A program made the position numbers and the translations under genes. This document shows, piece after piece, positions 35,979 through 47,510 of a DNA stretch of 64,000 nt. The notes beneath the pieces were generated by a model. That model was not told where the DNA came from. It worked only from the letters and a program-made list of their open reading frames with translations, and did no database searches. How positions within the stretch are numbered: position 1 is the first letter of the stretch; each line of letters opens with the position of its first letter. This DNA comes from Laburnicola sp. R22_1 (lineage: Eukaryota > Ascomycota > Dothideomycetes > Pleosporales > Didymosphaeriaceae), in contig JACONQ010000005.1 in the NCBI GenBank assembly GCA_014281115.1, forward strand, positions 1,736,001-1,800,000. The letters run 5' to 3'.

Positions 35979-36367
35979 GAGACTTGTGGGTTTAGCCTGG
36001 CGTTTCTTTGGGAGATACACAGCGTTCAAGTGGCAGTTTGGCGATTATTCAAGCAAGCCTTTGAGGACGGCCTTGAACAAACAGTAACGGGTAGTAATGC
36101 TAGAACGTTCACATACTGTGGTTGCGTGCAAGCGTTGAGCGGCAAAAGAAAGTGAGAGACGGTTGTTCTTACCGCTTTTGGAATTGAACACCAAACGCGC
36201 GCGCTATGACCTGGTAAGCGGGGCGACGCGCCTTCTCGCTTTCACCTTGCTCCGCCGGTCGACGCCCTTAGGTGTCACCTTTTTCGCGATTCCCTGCGCC
36301 TCTCTTCTTGTTTGTTTCTATCTTATATCGGCAGCACTCCTCGAATCGTTCCATCGCGCGTGAAGAC
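35979..36367. other. Intergenic region
   Basis: Spacer and promoter of the E2 gene. Pyrimidine-rich just before the start. Nothing else is seen. Confidence 0.45.
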
Positions 36368-37736
36368 ATGGTAAACACGCCGCTTCGAGCTCTGCGCACT
36401 GCGCATCTTACAGAACACACATGCTAAGCTCACGTAGAATTCCAAGTCGCTCCGTCGCCTCGCGGCCGACCATGGCTCGCTTCATACCGCCGGCCTGCCT
36501 CCGAATTTCCTCTTCCCGCCGTCGGCCGCCTCAGACATGTCCTCGGACCTGACGTCTCTTGACATCCTCCTCGCGGGCCCCATCGGCACACCCTACGCAA
36601 ATGGCGTCTGGCGATTGCACCTCGACATTCCTCCCACATATCCTACCGCTCCTCCCACGGCCACTTTCCGCACGCGGTTATGGCACCCAAACATCGACGA
36701 AGCCACCGGTGCTGTCTGTGTCGAGACATTGAAGCGTGACTGGAGCAGCGCGCTGAAGCTGAGGGATGTGTTGGTCACAATATCGTGTCTGTTGATTCAG
36801 CCGAACCCCGCGAGCGCCCTCAATGAAGCTGCCGGGAAGCTGGCAAGCGAGGACTGGGATAGCTTCTGTCGGAGAGCGAAGCTCATGACCGAGATACATG
36901 CTGCTATTCCTGCGGACATCAGCGAAGAGGTCAAGGAAGCTCAGAGCAGGGGGGATGAGAAAGAGACTTTGGTTGAAGCAAAGGCCGTCGAGGCGAAGGT
37001 GGTCAAGGCGAAGGCAGTCGATTCGAAGGTCAATGAAATAGCCAAAGTGACACCCGCGGCGGCTAAAGTCCAGTCTTCAAGTGCTGAAGACGAGGAGAAC
37101 ATGAGGCGTCGGGGCATGACCGCAGAGCCAGAAAGCGACCCCGAGAGCGACTGGATCCCTGGCCCTATCAAGTCACCGAAGGCGCTTCGTGGTGGCCGCG
37201 ATAATGTCTTGGGCATACAGGGCTTTGACACTGGCATGCAGCTCGATTCACCAGAGAGTTCAAGAGCCACGCACTCTAGCCCCCAACAAGCAGAGGAGTC
37301 CGGAGAGAAGGAGAACACGGACGACCCAGACCCCTTCATCAAGGTCACATCAAAGCGCAACACTCAACAGTCCTTCAGCCTCCGCCTGCCTCTCAGCGCG
37401 GCAGCGGCAGCGTCAGAGACAAAGCCAACTGCGACAGACACGCCGGAACTTCTCAAGTTCTCCCACAAGAACCCCTTCTCCGCCATTCAACCTAACAACC
37501 AAACCCATCCCTTTATCAAAGAATTCTCCTGGTCATGGGCAGAGTCTCAGATTATGCATGAGACGGGCAGCATCAAGAACGGCGAGTCTAAGGATACAGT
37601 GCGCAAGAGGATGGCAACCGAAGAGTTCGAAAAGAAGCGCACATGGGAGCTCAAGAAATTCAAGAGGACCGGATATGATCTCAAAAAGTACAACCGCGGC
37701 GACTTCGGACCGAAAACTGGTATTGGCAGGCTTTGA
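36368..37736 (+). CDS. Ubiquitin-conjugating enzyme E2 with long C-terminal extension
   Basis: The model is unusual: exon 1 is only the ATG (36368-36370), then a 67-nt intron, then 36438-37736, giving 433 aa. This supplies the missing N-terminal UBC helix (NSKSLRRLAADHGSL). The fold continues with GPIGTPYANGVWRL, YPTAPPTATFRT, the HPN triad at about 84-86, catalytic C95 (AVCVETLKRDW) and the helix LRDVLVTISCLLIQPNP. Beyond residue 170 comes a Lys/Ala/Glu-rich linker and disordered acidic sequence, then a conserved-looking C-terminal block (HPFIKEFSWSWAE, RKRMATEEFEKKRTWELKKFKR). The enzyme carries activated ubiquitin or a ubiquitin-like protein; which pathway is unknown. If the tiny first exon is wrong, translation could start at 36537 and lose helix 1. 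Confidence 0.88.
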
Positions 37737-38678
37737 GAGCTTGGGTGACTTGTCGGTATGGGATGGATGACTATCAACAACCTGCTCTGCTGCTTGAGAG
37801 AGCATTGGGGTGCATAGCGAGGGCTAGGGCATTTGGAAGGGTACGTCATACATTTGCATTTCTTTGGCTATAGCCCGCCTGCCCCCTGCCTGCCCTCGTC
37901 TTCTTGCGTTGAGCCTTGTTTTGCATTGCGTGGAATTTGTCTACCTTGCTGCCGGATTTATGCGGCAAGAATTTGGGAGGTTGTATTCTGATTGATGGAA
38001 CGGCTTCGGGAGTTCTAGGAGGTGGTATTGTCACGGTCGGATGCCTGCTGAGCTTTGAGGCATAATATCCAGATGCACTATTTGCGTGCACGCACGAAGG
38101 CTAGGTTACTGCATGATTGCTGTTATTGCGATTCGCCTGTCGGAGGGTTGCATGGGAATCCCGTGGGTGGAACGGAACCTTGGAAGGTCTGACAGGAATA
38201 CTTGAACGCGCCTGCTTACAGGTTGGGAGCTTCACAGTCATCAATCGATTGCTACCAATGCGCACATCGCGCTTCCACATGCTGCAGTCGCGCGCGTAAC
38301 TTCTTTGTTGTCTCTCCCAAGGTCGAATCGCTGACAAAGGCATTGTCACCATGGATGGAGCGATTTTCGCGTGTCGCAGATTAAGCGCTGCGCCACAGAA
38401 CAAAGACGCCGATGATCAGCCATTGGCTCATGTTTGTTCAAACATGCTTGGATCCTTGTTACCCCTTGTTTGTGGTCGTCAATCTCTTCCCTAATTTAGA
38501 CCCTAGAAGATGACTATGATGTAGTTGAGAGGCTGTGCGCCTGCTCCTGCTTACGAGCGCTTTCACTCTCTGCTGCGTTCTTCAACGACACACACTCTTT
38601 TTCTGCTGCGATTTCTGCACGACGCCTTGCGCGGACGAGATACCCATTCCCCGATATTTTCAGCACTTGAGAGGCATC
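37737..38678. other. Intergenic region
   Basis: No supported gene. Contains the 3' end of the E2 gene and the promoter of the membrane protein. Confidence 0.45.
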
Positions 38679-39696
38679 ATGGGGCTTGAGTTTGGAGGAA
38701 ATTGTTCGGTGGTTCCAGACACCGTTTTCACGGATGCGGGCGTGGCTGGCGCTGGTGTAGGTCTACTCACTCTCTTTACATCCAGACTTAGGACGCTAAT
38801 GTGCACGGCAGACGCTGCTCTCTTTTATAATAACAAATTTCATTGCCCTCTTCCTCAGTTCGATCATCATCCTACTCGGCCTGCGCAAGTCAACATCTGC
38901 GCCAATATGTCGAAAGCTTCTATCCTCCTTCTCCGACCAGCAGATCATTACGGGCATTGGCATCCAATCCATCGGTCTGGCCAAAATGGAGCACATGGTT
39001 TCGTATCACTTCTTCATCATCTGGCTCCTTTCCTTGCTATCGACTGCAACCAACCTCACTACGCTGCTCGCGCTCGTCAACGATTTCAAGAGAGACTGGG
39101 TGCTGCGATGGCTGCGGCAATTCTTCATGTTCGTCAACATGTTCCTCGGTGTGATTTCGGGCATTTTCATCCTGCAGTCCGTCATGAAGAACCTGGAGCC
39201 TAGGTTACCCATCGCCTGCGTATGGCAAGTCGAGAAACGCGGCGAACCCACCAACGGCGCCCTCTCCATAACCGGCACCATCGCCGTCATCGCTGGCCAA
39301 GTCATCGTCTTCGTCCTCTCTACGCTCTATCTGCACACACGTTCCCAACCCACCTGGCTCAAGTCCGTGCAAGTCGCTGGCCTCGTCATCCTCACCGCCA
39401 TGTGCGTGGGCGCAACCGTGCGCGTCGTCATGGTCAGCCAGGCTTTTGGCACCCCGCCAGATGGATTGAACCTCACGGGCGCGAGCGAGAAGGAATGGAG
39501 CTATGGACAGTTGCTGCCGCTGTTGCTGTTGATTATGCCGTTGATTAGCTTGGTCGAGGTGGTAAGGGGCGAGACTAGGATGCCGCCTAGTAAAGTGGAC
39601 GATGAGAGTGAGGGCTTGCTATACGGGGGGACAGAGTTGGAGGGTATGACATATCAGCCGAATCCCATCTGGGGGACCAAACAAGGTGGTAGATAG
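38679..39696 (+). CDS. Multi-pass membrane protein of a fungal family of unknown function
   Basis: Two exons (38679-38756, 38812-39696) give about 320 aa. Intron removal creates a first membrane span, TLLSFIITNFIALFLSSIIILLGL, written here as TLLSFIITNF and ALFLSSIIILLGL. Further spans follow: HFFIIWLLSLLSTATNL, FFMFVNMFLGVISGIFIL, TIAVIAGQVIVFVLST, VAGLVILTAMCVGATV and LLPLLLLIMPLISLVEV, about seven in all. A conserved loop reads DFKRDWVLRWLRQF, and the N-terminal part has GIGIQSIGLAKMEHM. It looks like the fungal integral membrane proteins often found next to secondary-metabolism or stress genes, but no activity is known. The short cytosolic tail is acidic. Confidence 0.82.
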
Positions 39697-40014
39697 TATG
39701 TACTTTGCGTCGAGCAACACGACATGGCCCTATACCAAATGTCACCCCGATTCTCTAGAAAAAAAAAGTACAAATTCAACAAGAGTCAAGTCTACCAACA
39801 AGTCTTCACCCAAACCCGCATTCACCTTCACCGGAGGGTCCTTCCGGGAGGTGCCGACCGAACAAGCTAAGCTCCTGGGGTCACGTGCTAGCGCGTTTGC
39901 GCGCCTTCCCTTTTCGCCAACCCCACACAAAACCCAGCTCGCCTACACTGCACTGCTCCTTCGCCCAAGCACGACACCTACCGAGCACGGCTTACTTCGC
40001 GGCAGCAGCACGCG
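39697..40014. other. Short intergenic region
   Basis: About 320 bp of pyrimidine-rich sequence before the next gene. No gene is seen. Confidence 0.4.
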
Positions 40015-42407
40015 ATGGATCTGGTACGGGCTCTCAAATACAAAGATGACGATGACACGCCAGTTGTCTCGCGGCCTTCCAGCTACAATCGCGCGGATGG
40101 TACGTGCATTGCTGATGCTATCGACCTCACGGCGGACGACCACGACAATGCCGATTATGGTGGCGGCGGAAATCACGAGAGACAGCTTGTGGTGCGCGAG
40201 AAGAAGAAGGCACTATCACAGGAGCGCGTGTTAAGCCCACGCCAGCTTGAGGCGCCGAGGGGACGCTCTCGACATCGGACTCATGCATATGATCCTGAGG
40301 GTGAGTATCTTCCAATTCTCCCATCTCGTCGGTTCGAGGATCTCCCTTTGCGCCGGGTCGACGCGTCTCCGTCTCCTCTGCGTCGTTCGTTGAAGGACTA
40401 TCTCCCATCGCCTTGGTTAGCGAATCTCCATTCGCGCTCGTCCAAGGATCTCCCTTCGCGTCGGTTAGAGGATCTCCTTTCGCGCCGGTCCCCATCGCCT
40501 CCTTTGCGTTGTTCGTCATATCAGACTCGTGGATCTGATCGCGCGGGTGAGTATCTCCCATCGCGTCGGCTAGAGAATCGCCTTTCGCGCCAGTCCGAAT
40601 CGCCTCCTTTGCGTCGTTCGTCATATCAGACTCGTGGATCTGATCGCGCGGATGAACATCTCTCTTCACGCCAGTTCGACATTCCTTCCTCACGCCAGTT
40701 CGACTTTCCTTCTTCACGCCGTTCGTCATATAAGCCGCGTGAATCCGATCGCGCGGATGAACATCTCTCTTCTCACCAGTTCGGCTTTCCTTCTTCACGT
40801 CGTTCATCATATCAGACCCGTAAAGCTGATCAGACGAGTAAAGATCTCTTTTCGCGCCAGTTCGACTTCCCTTCTTCGCGTCGTTCATCATATCGGACCC
40901 ATGAATTTGATCGCGCGAGTAAACATCTCCCTTTGCGCCAGTTCGAATCGCCTCCTCAACGCCGTTTATCACATCAGGCTCGTGACTCTGAGAGCGAGGG
41001 CGAGGATCTGTTCCTAGGTCGGCATATAAAGTCGAAATTGGCATCTTTGCTTCCCGTATATCAGACTCGTGTTTCTGATAACACAGGTGAGGATCTCGCT
41101 CCGGGTCAGTTCAAAAAATTCAAATTGCCTGATTTGCGTCCAGAACATCAGACACGTGCTTCTGATAGCGAGGACGAGAATCTTCCTCCAAGTCAAGATG
41201 CGCCTTTCGTCAGCCACCCACATGATTCTAACCGCCATCATTCTACGCAGAGTGGACTTGGTAAACTCGATTTCCTTTCCCAGTCTCGCCCACCTCAGGT
41301 GGCCCCTTCTCTCTCGCCATCACCCCCTGCATTCTCCTATAACAGCCGTGAACATAGGTGGCGCAGGAAAAACAGAGTTCATAAAAGGAACAAATCGTTT
41401 GAGATCATCACCGGAGGTCATCACAGTCTGCGCGCCTTCAAGCAGAGGGCTTTGAAAGATCACGGAATAGGTCCCGAAATGGATCTCATCGACAGGGCGG
41501 TCTCGCTGTTTGATAAGCATAAAATTCAAACAGTTGTACCCGACCGATTCTTTCGCGGTAGGAAAGAGGGAAGCGTGCATTTTCCAGGAGAGATTGAGCG
41601 TCTATTAAAGACCCCAGATAGAGCTCTTCGCCAAGCCTATGAAGAGCATACTATTGCTAAACTAGACCCTTCTCGATTGGTCCTCTGGACGGATGGGTCG
41701 GGCAATAAGGGAAGTGGGTTTGCTGTGGCATGGCGTCGCAGCACGTCGAGTGGCTGGGCGGCCTGGGAAACTGCCGGATATCAAGTCAAGGGGAAGCGAT
41801 TGGATAACAATTGCACCGAGACATTCGCGATTATAAAAGCTATTGACGTAGCTTGCGGGCTGGTCAAGAAAGCGCCTGGGCAGTTGAAGACTGTCGGTAT
41901 CTACACCGACAGTGATCCTGCCCTCGGATTTGTACAAAATCCGAAGAAGGACCGACCTCTCGGTCAGAAAATTGTTGAAAGGGCGCGTAAGCTTAGGGCA
42001 TTGGGCGCCACCATTTCTCTTCGCTGGTGCCCTGGCCATAGCAACGTAAGTATCAGGACTCAAGGATTTTTCAAGCACATTTTACGTTGGGGAGCTAATC
42101 AGGTTAGGTGCCCGGAAACGAACTGGCAGACAAAATTGCCAACATCGCGCGAGGACACGTATATGGCGATATGCCTGAAATCGTGGACCTCAGCGATGAC
42201 GAGTCGGGGGAGGACTGGGACTCGGAGGCGGACGACAGGTAAGCCTTTTTTTTCTTTCCTTTCTTTTCTTTTTTGTATTTTTTTTTCTTTTCTTGTAATT
42301 TTTCTTGTATTTTCTTTCTTTTTTCTTTTTCTTTTTTTACTGCTTTTTTTTGTAGGATGCACCTTCTGGTAGCGGGTTTTCTCGGTGGAGTTCTGGGCTG
42401 GCGGTAG
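40015..42407 (+). CDS. RNase H-domain protein with repetitive Arg/Ser-rich N-terminus
   Basis: Three exons (40015-42045, 42108-42238, 42356-42407) give about 737 aa. Residues 60-400 are Arg/Ser/Asp-rich and repetitive (see the repeat entry). Residues about 555-690 form a type-1 RNase H fold with the complete active site: D560 (WTDGSG), E602 (NNCTETFAI), D632 (YTDSDPAL) and D685 (GNELAD, completed by exon 2), plus H675 in CPGHSN. Such domains also occur in LINE retrotransposons, and fungal genomes carry free-standing relatives of those. Here no reverse transcriptase is near, the gene has introns and the catalytic set is intact, so it looks domesticated. The short third exon after a 117-nt T-rich intron encodes a hydrophobic tail (HLLVAGFLGGVLGW). 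Substrate is unknown. Confidence 0.82.
40445..41000 (+). repeat. Coding tandem repeat, units about 80-115 bp
   Basis: Inside the RNase H gene, units share TCGTCATATCAGACTCGTGG-like DNA and encode variants of SSYQTRGSDRADEHL followed by SRQFDFPSSRR. At least five units are visible and length varies. The array stays in frame throughout, so the protein tolerates or uses the expansion. Confidence 0.8.
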
Positions 42408-42913
42408 GTTTGGTTGGGCGGGGGTTTTTATTTGATGGATTCCTTACCTGGTGAGTACAAAAGTTTTCTCTTGCACAATTCTTCTCTTCTGGTGATTTCC
42501 TATATCTGGTGAGGTTTTTCATGTGCCGTCGTCCAATTCTTTGGCAGACGTTATGGCGTTCCAGTCTGATCAGGGTTCACGCGATATACCCTTTTTCTCT
42601 ATTTACATCGATATTGTTGAATACTGGGAATTCGGGAGGAAACTGCAAAGCTGGCGCGAAATTTGGGTTGGGGGTGAGGTCTGGACAGGCGTGGAGGCAG
42701 TTTAGCATAACCCCTTGCTTGGCCTTGACTTCTTCATTCACCTTGTGGAACATTGTGTGTGAAAACGATGCAAATAGAATTCCCCTTGTACATAAACTCC
42801 CCTGTGGGGCCTTTGTTCCGAAATACCCCTCAACCATAGCACACCAGTTTCAACCTAGCGTTCCTCACTCGAGGTGGCATTCTGGTTCCTTTGTCAAGGC
42901 CACTCCACGCACA
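42408..42913. other. Intergenic region
   Basis: No gene is supported; a short AT-rich spacer and promoter. Confidence 0.4.
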
Positions 42914-43952
42914 ATGCCAAGCAGATTCGAACTCTTGCCATCCGAGCTTCGGCAAAAGATTTACTCTTACGCTGGCTATCCTGTGGCGAGTTATGTTTGG
43001 ATCGATGATCGACCGTCCATTGAGGGCCTGCAGCACCGACGCAAAATCACACAGATCGAGTTCCTCTGCCGGCGCTCTTTGTTCAAAGGCATCCCTCACT
43101 GCATGGCAATAACCCCGCAACCAGTAAGAACCCCGCTAATGTAAACGCCAGCTTAAGACAGAAACATAACTAACATCAGACAGCTTTCTCCAGCGCATGA
43201 AAAATACAAAATCGATTTGAAGCTTAGCCATGGCCTTCTAGGCGTCAGCAAAGTCGTCCGAAACGACCTCTTGCCTCTGCTCCTTGGCGGGGGCTTCGAT
43301 GTCTACTTCTATGGGCCTGTGGGCAACGACGAGAGTTACACAGGATATATGTCCTTTGCTCTTGCCAAGTAAGTCTTCATCGCTTCCATCTATAATATCC
43401 CGACCAGCTAACCGGAGTGATTCTAGTGCGTTGGAAGTCTTCCCGGCTATCATGACCTACATGACTTCGATCGTCCTCGACAACGACACGGCATTCGCAT
43501 CAATGGATTTCATCGCTACGAACTGTCCGAACCTCCGAGCTTTCACATACGTCCTACGCAGCGGGTTGCGTTTCTCCCAATATCTGAAGTACGATCGGAT
43601 TACTTATGCTCCCCAGAAGGTGGAAGATATCAACCAGCTATTGGAAACATTGCATGAATTCGCCGTCACATCATGTAGCAAGGACTTGGAAAAAATCAAC
43701 GTGCGCTGCCTAGTCCACTCCGCCGGATTCCAACGGTCGATGTGTATCGAGAACACGTTGTGCAGGAAGGAATTCCACAAGACGTGCCATTGGGCCGCGG
43801 CTATCGTTCGCACCTTGATCCAAGGCGCGTTAGATGGCAGTACCGCGGAGACTGAAGTCGACACCGAGGTGCTTGATGGGCACGACTACCATACTAGCGC
43901 GTGCTATGATGTGCATATCGGGAGGGACTTCTTGGGCATTCATGACCTTTAG
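42914..43952 (+). CDS. F-box-like fungal protein
   Basis: Three exons (42914-43123, 43184-43368, 43427-43952) give about 306 aa. The N-terminus MPSRFELLPSELRQKIYSYAGYP matches the short F-box/2EXR-like motif (LLPSELRQKIYSYA). After that come a conserved RNDLLPLLLGGGFDVYFY region and a Leu-rich C-terminal half without clear repeats. Related fungal families are large and vary in number between strains. A role as an SCF adaptor is possible but not shown. Splice junctions keep frame and remove stops. Confidence 0.7.
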
Positions 43953-44150
43953 GCTGATGGCGAAGGAGTGGTAGGTCTATCGTGATTCGAGGAATATATA
44001 TGGCTGTTGTCAGGTCTTCTTTTTTTACATCGAACGTGTTTAGAAGTTGAAATTTAGGGTTACACTTTAAAGCGTGTAACATCTGGTTGTTTGGAATAAT
44101 CACGTCCTGAAAATTGCACGAATTACGATGTAATTGCTTCTCAGAACAGC

Positions 44151-46371
44151 TTAGACAACTGTGAATGTAGCTTTTGGCCACTGCGAAAAGTAGTCTTGCC
44201 AACTTGAAAACCAGTCATCAGGCGCACAGTCTAGTAAGTGACCCCGTCGATCCTTGAAGTGTATCCCTTCTGAAGACGAGCACGATCTTGGACCGTAGCA
44301 AAGGCCCACTCTTTTGTACTTGGGGTAACGGTCATTGTTTCGCATCAATATCAGAATGGCCACGCCGTTGTAATCAAGCCCAATGATCACGCCCTCACAC
44401 TTGTCCGTCTCAGCTGGACATTTCAATGTCTCGTCCCAATGCACTGGTAAATAGACTTTGATGTCTTTAGTAATGGGAAAGACCGCGTGTAATCCACTTG
44501 GGCTTGTGGGATACCGCTGTGGTTCATCTGGTGTCCAATTGACGTCCCCAAAGGACCAGTCCAGTGCCGTCCAGGAAGTGATTATGATTTGGCGTGGAGC
44601 ATCCCGTGCGTCTAGGTATTATTTCTGGGCAAAAAAGTCTTGCAATTGGCGCGGAGCATTACGGGCTTACTCCTGGTCTTGATCTAGGCATTGAGCAGTA
44701 TGAAGAGACTCTGGGTACTGCCCCTGTTCTTTTACGACGTCATGAGATTGAAGGCAGTCCCTAAAATCGCGATAACGTGGCGCCCAGTCGAGCCCATCAT
44801 ACCTGGATGGCACTTGGATCCGGCACCATTTTGCTGACGTTGGTGCATAGTGGCGCACCGGCCCAACCCAGCCTATCGAGGACCAACTAGGAAAAACTGC
44901 TCGCCTTCGACATGGTCCCGAATGATACCAAGTTAACCCGAAGCGGTGGTCGGTGGGTACATGTCCCATGTTATCGGTACCCATCTGTATCCTCATTGGC
45001 ACACCCCATAGATGATGTATGCCAGTATGTTGATTTCCCAGCTCTTTCAATATCCCAAGAATAGCATTGAGCGCATCAGAATCATAAGACAGCCTCCTCT
45101 TACTGTACTCAGCAACATAATTTAAAGCGATATCTAAGCCAGACTCGTGGAGATGATGATGATGATGACCATCATAACTGCGAGGACCATATTCCTCGTC
45201 CCGAGGGCGTGGAGTCAAGTATTTAAGTTGCGTGAGGGAGCCGAAGGCAAGGCCTTTGACTGTTTGAACGTGAATCCTTTCGTTGCATATGAGAAGCAGA
45301 CGCGGGTCGGTGAAGATAAGTGGTCTCTTGGAGAGGTATGATTCCTGAAAGGTCCAGGCTCGGGAATTCCAAGTCGAAGTCCGCAATGAGACAGCAGGGG
45401 ATACATGGCATAAAGCCAATGTAGCGGAGCCTACTTTGATGGAATCTACATCTAGGCGCAAGTCGGCGGGTGAACGTCGATTCGAGATTCCTGGAAGTCC
45501 ATACGTAGGATCATCACCAGCAGCAGCTATAATGGTGAGATATGCGGAGGAATAGATCTCGCCCATCTGTTGAATCTGAGTATGTTTGTCATCGGGTTTT
45601 TCTTGGTCAATGCACTATAGCAGGCGTTAAACGCAACTATTGCGGCTCGGTGGAAGCACTTACATAGCGGTCTACCCAAATATAAGTGATACCAAGTGCG
45701 AGAGTGACCTGTATGCTATCTTCGATTGTTTGTGGTAGTTGTGCGGGTAGAGTAGAACCCGGGGGGTTGGCATAATTCTGCGGGTTCCCCCAGACAGACG
45801 ACAGACGGACATATCTTTCACCTGGCACAGCCGGTACTATCTCTCTTTTGACACAGTCTATAACTCTAAAGTTATTCAACGGTGATGAGATGCTCACGTA
45901 TGTTGTCTTGTCTCCAGGTGTAGGCCCACAAGAGCCAGTATGCGTCTTCTCACAAGAATGCAACCAAGTTTTCACCGTATCGAGGTCAGCGATGCGATGT
46001 GGAAGCCTTTGCTCTCGCAGATCGGTTTTGTCTGGACCCAAGTTGCTGACACCTATGCCAAACGTTTGAGGAAACTCGGATTCGCAACTCAGGATTCCTG
46101 CAAACCTGGCGTCGACAGACTCGCTAACGACCAACTTTAAGTCGCCACGGATAGATTCTGGCTTGATGATGGTGAGCAGTCGACAAACCGGACAGGCAGA
46201 GGCTTTCAGTGTCTCATGCGACTCGGATATGGTGACGTCCAAATCATTGCCATATCTCGACGCCAAAGACGTCTAGGGTATCCGGGCGCAGCGGGAACAT
46301 ACATTTTCTGCGTCTATATTTTTCTTATGTTGTTCTTTCTTAGGCTCAGGTTCATCCTTCGGAGACTGCAT
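44151..46371 (-). pseudogene. Broken HET (heterokaryon-incompatibility) domain gene
   Basis: Frame 46371-45664, intron, then 45614 onward. An N-terminal CSRCAR motif is followed by TAG (codon 33, 46273-46275), after which the HET domain continues in the same frame (SHETLKASACPVCRLL, RYVRLSSVWGNPQ, ITYIWVDRY, CIDQ across the intron, TIIAAAGDDPTYGLPG, SRAWTFQESYLSKR, GFPSW-type FPSWSSIGWVG). A TAA appears at 44667, then a partly duplicated stretch with a second stop, then a conserved-looking tail (CEGVIIGLDYNGVAILILM) to 44151. HET proteins trigger cell death after fusion of unlike strains. A 30-nt intron could remove the TAG, but that is below the normal size and would delete CSRCAR. I read it as decaying; the alternative is two short unusual introns. 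Confidence 0.75.
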
Positions 46372-47510
46372 CGTTACTGAATTAAGTGAGGTAGTGATGA
46401 TACACAAGGCTACGCTGTCATGGCAGCCTAGATGAAAGCTGAGGGTGGGGCCAAAAAAGCACGCTAGCCATAATTAACGAGTTTCTTTATACAACAATCA
46501 GCGTCCCTTCTTGTCGTCTTCATTAAGAATGTGTCTGCCTCGGCCTCACCATTATCTTCCGTCCGCTTCATGTCCATGGTATTTTTATCTTCTACGCTGG
46601 CGCCCCGCAGACCTGTCTCGGTCCTAACACTCATTATCCTATAAGGAGCGTGAAACATGCATATATGGTGTCAAGTATGACATGTACATGTTCCTTAGTC
46701 TATGGCAGCCCGGCAAGGCGATTCCTCAGCCCTTTTGTAGTTTTAGTGCTATCTGAAATCAAGCGTGGAACCTAACCATATACACAGTAATAAGTCAGTC
46801 TCTGATTCTCGCCGATGTGTCATACCCAAGGCGGGTTAGGCCAGCAGGCTATACACTCCACAATGTGGGCTGAGCATCTGGCCCGCACCTGTCTGCAAAT
46901 ATCCGCCTCCGTCCCTGCAAGCGAATCTACTGGGATTAAAATCGTGAATCGAGGCTGGATGTATGTTCGGACTTCGGTTTGGTGTTTCATGTCGCACTTA
47001 CCACATTAGTCTTAGAACGCGGGTCGACTACTACCCTTCCCCGCATGTATTCTGTAGAACAGATGGAAGAAACAAAGGGCATAGTGTGATTGTGCGATGA
47101 TCGCGTGAACCTGAGGGTGGATATCACAGAACGACTTACTTTTGAATTCTGCTACTACAAGTTGGTTATCAACAGCATCTCAATGGATATGTACGGCCTC
47201 TGCAATGTTTCAGTCCTCCCCGGGAAGCAGGTATTCAGTGTCCGCAACGCGCGAGAAGGCGAGCTTCCGTCCTCTAGTCATGGCACTTTGGCGCCTAGGT
47301 ACCTGCTTTGCGCAGTACTCCCAGATCACGCCCACAGTCGCCGCTAGGATTCTCAATGTAGTTGCCTGGGGTACTGAACGCCGTAAAAATGTGAGCTACA
47401 TAAGAGCAGGGTGCAGCGTGTCTCCGTCGCAGTCTTGGTTACTATCTTCTCCCGTTCACTATCTCCTTATCGCCTACCAGTGGTAGAGTTATTCGTTTTT
47501 GAATTTCAAC
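46372..47510. other. Intergenic region
   Basis: More than 1.1 kb with no supported gene. Open frames are short and unrelated to known proteins. Confidence 0.45.

Noticed and set aside
40127..41044. 305-codon minus-strand frame with repeated TGAKGD/DPRSRD units
   Set aside because: It is antisense to the repeat array of the RNase H gene and reflects its periodicity.
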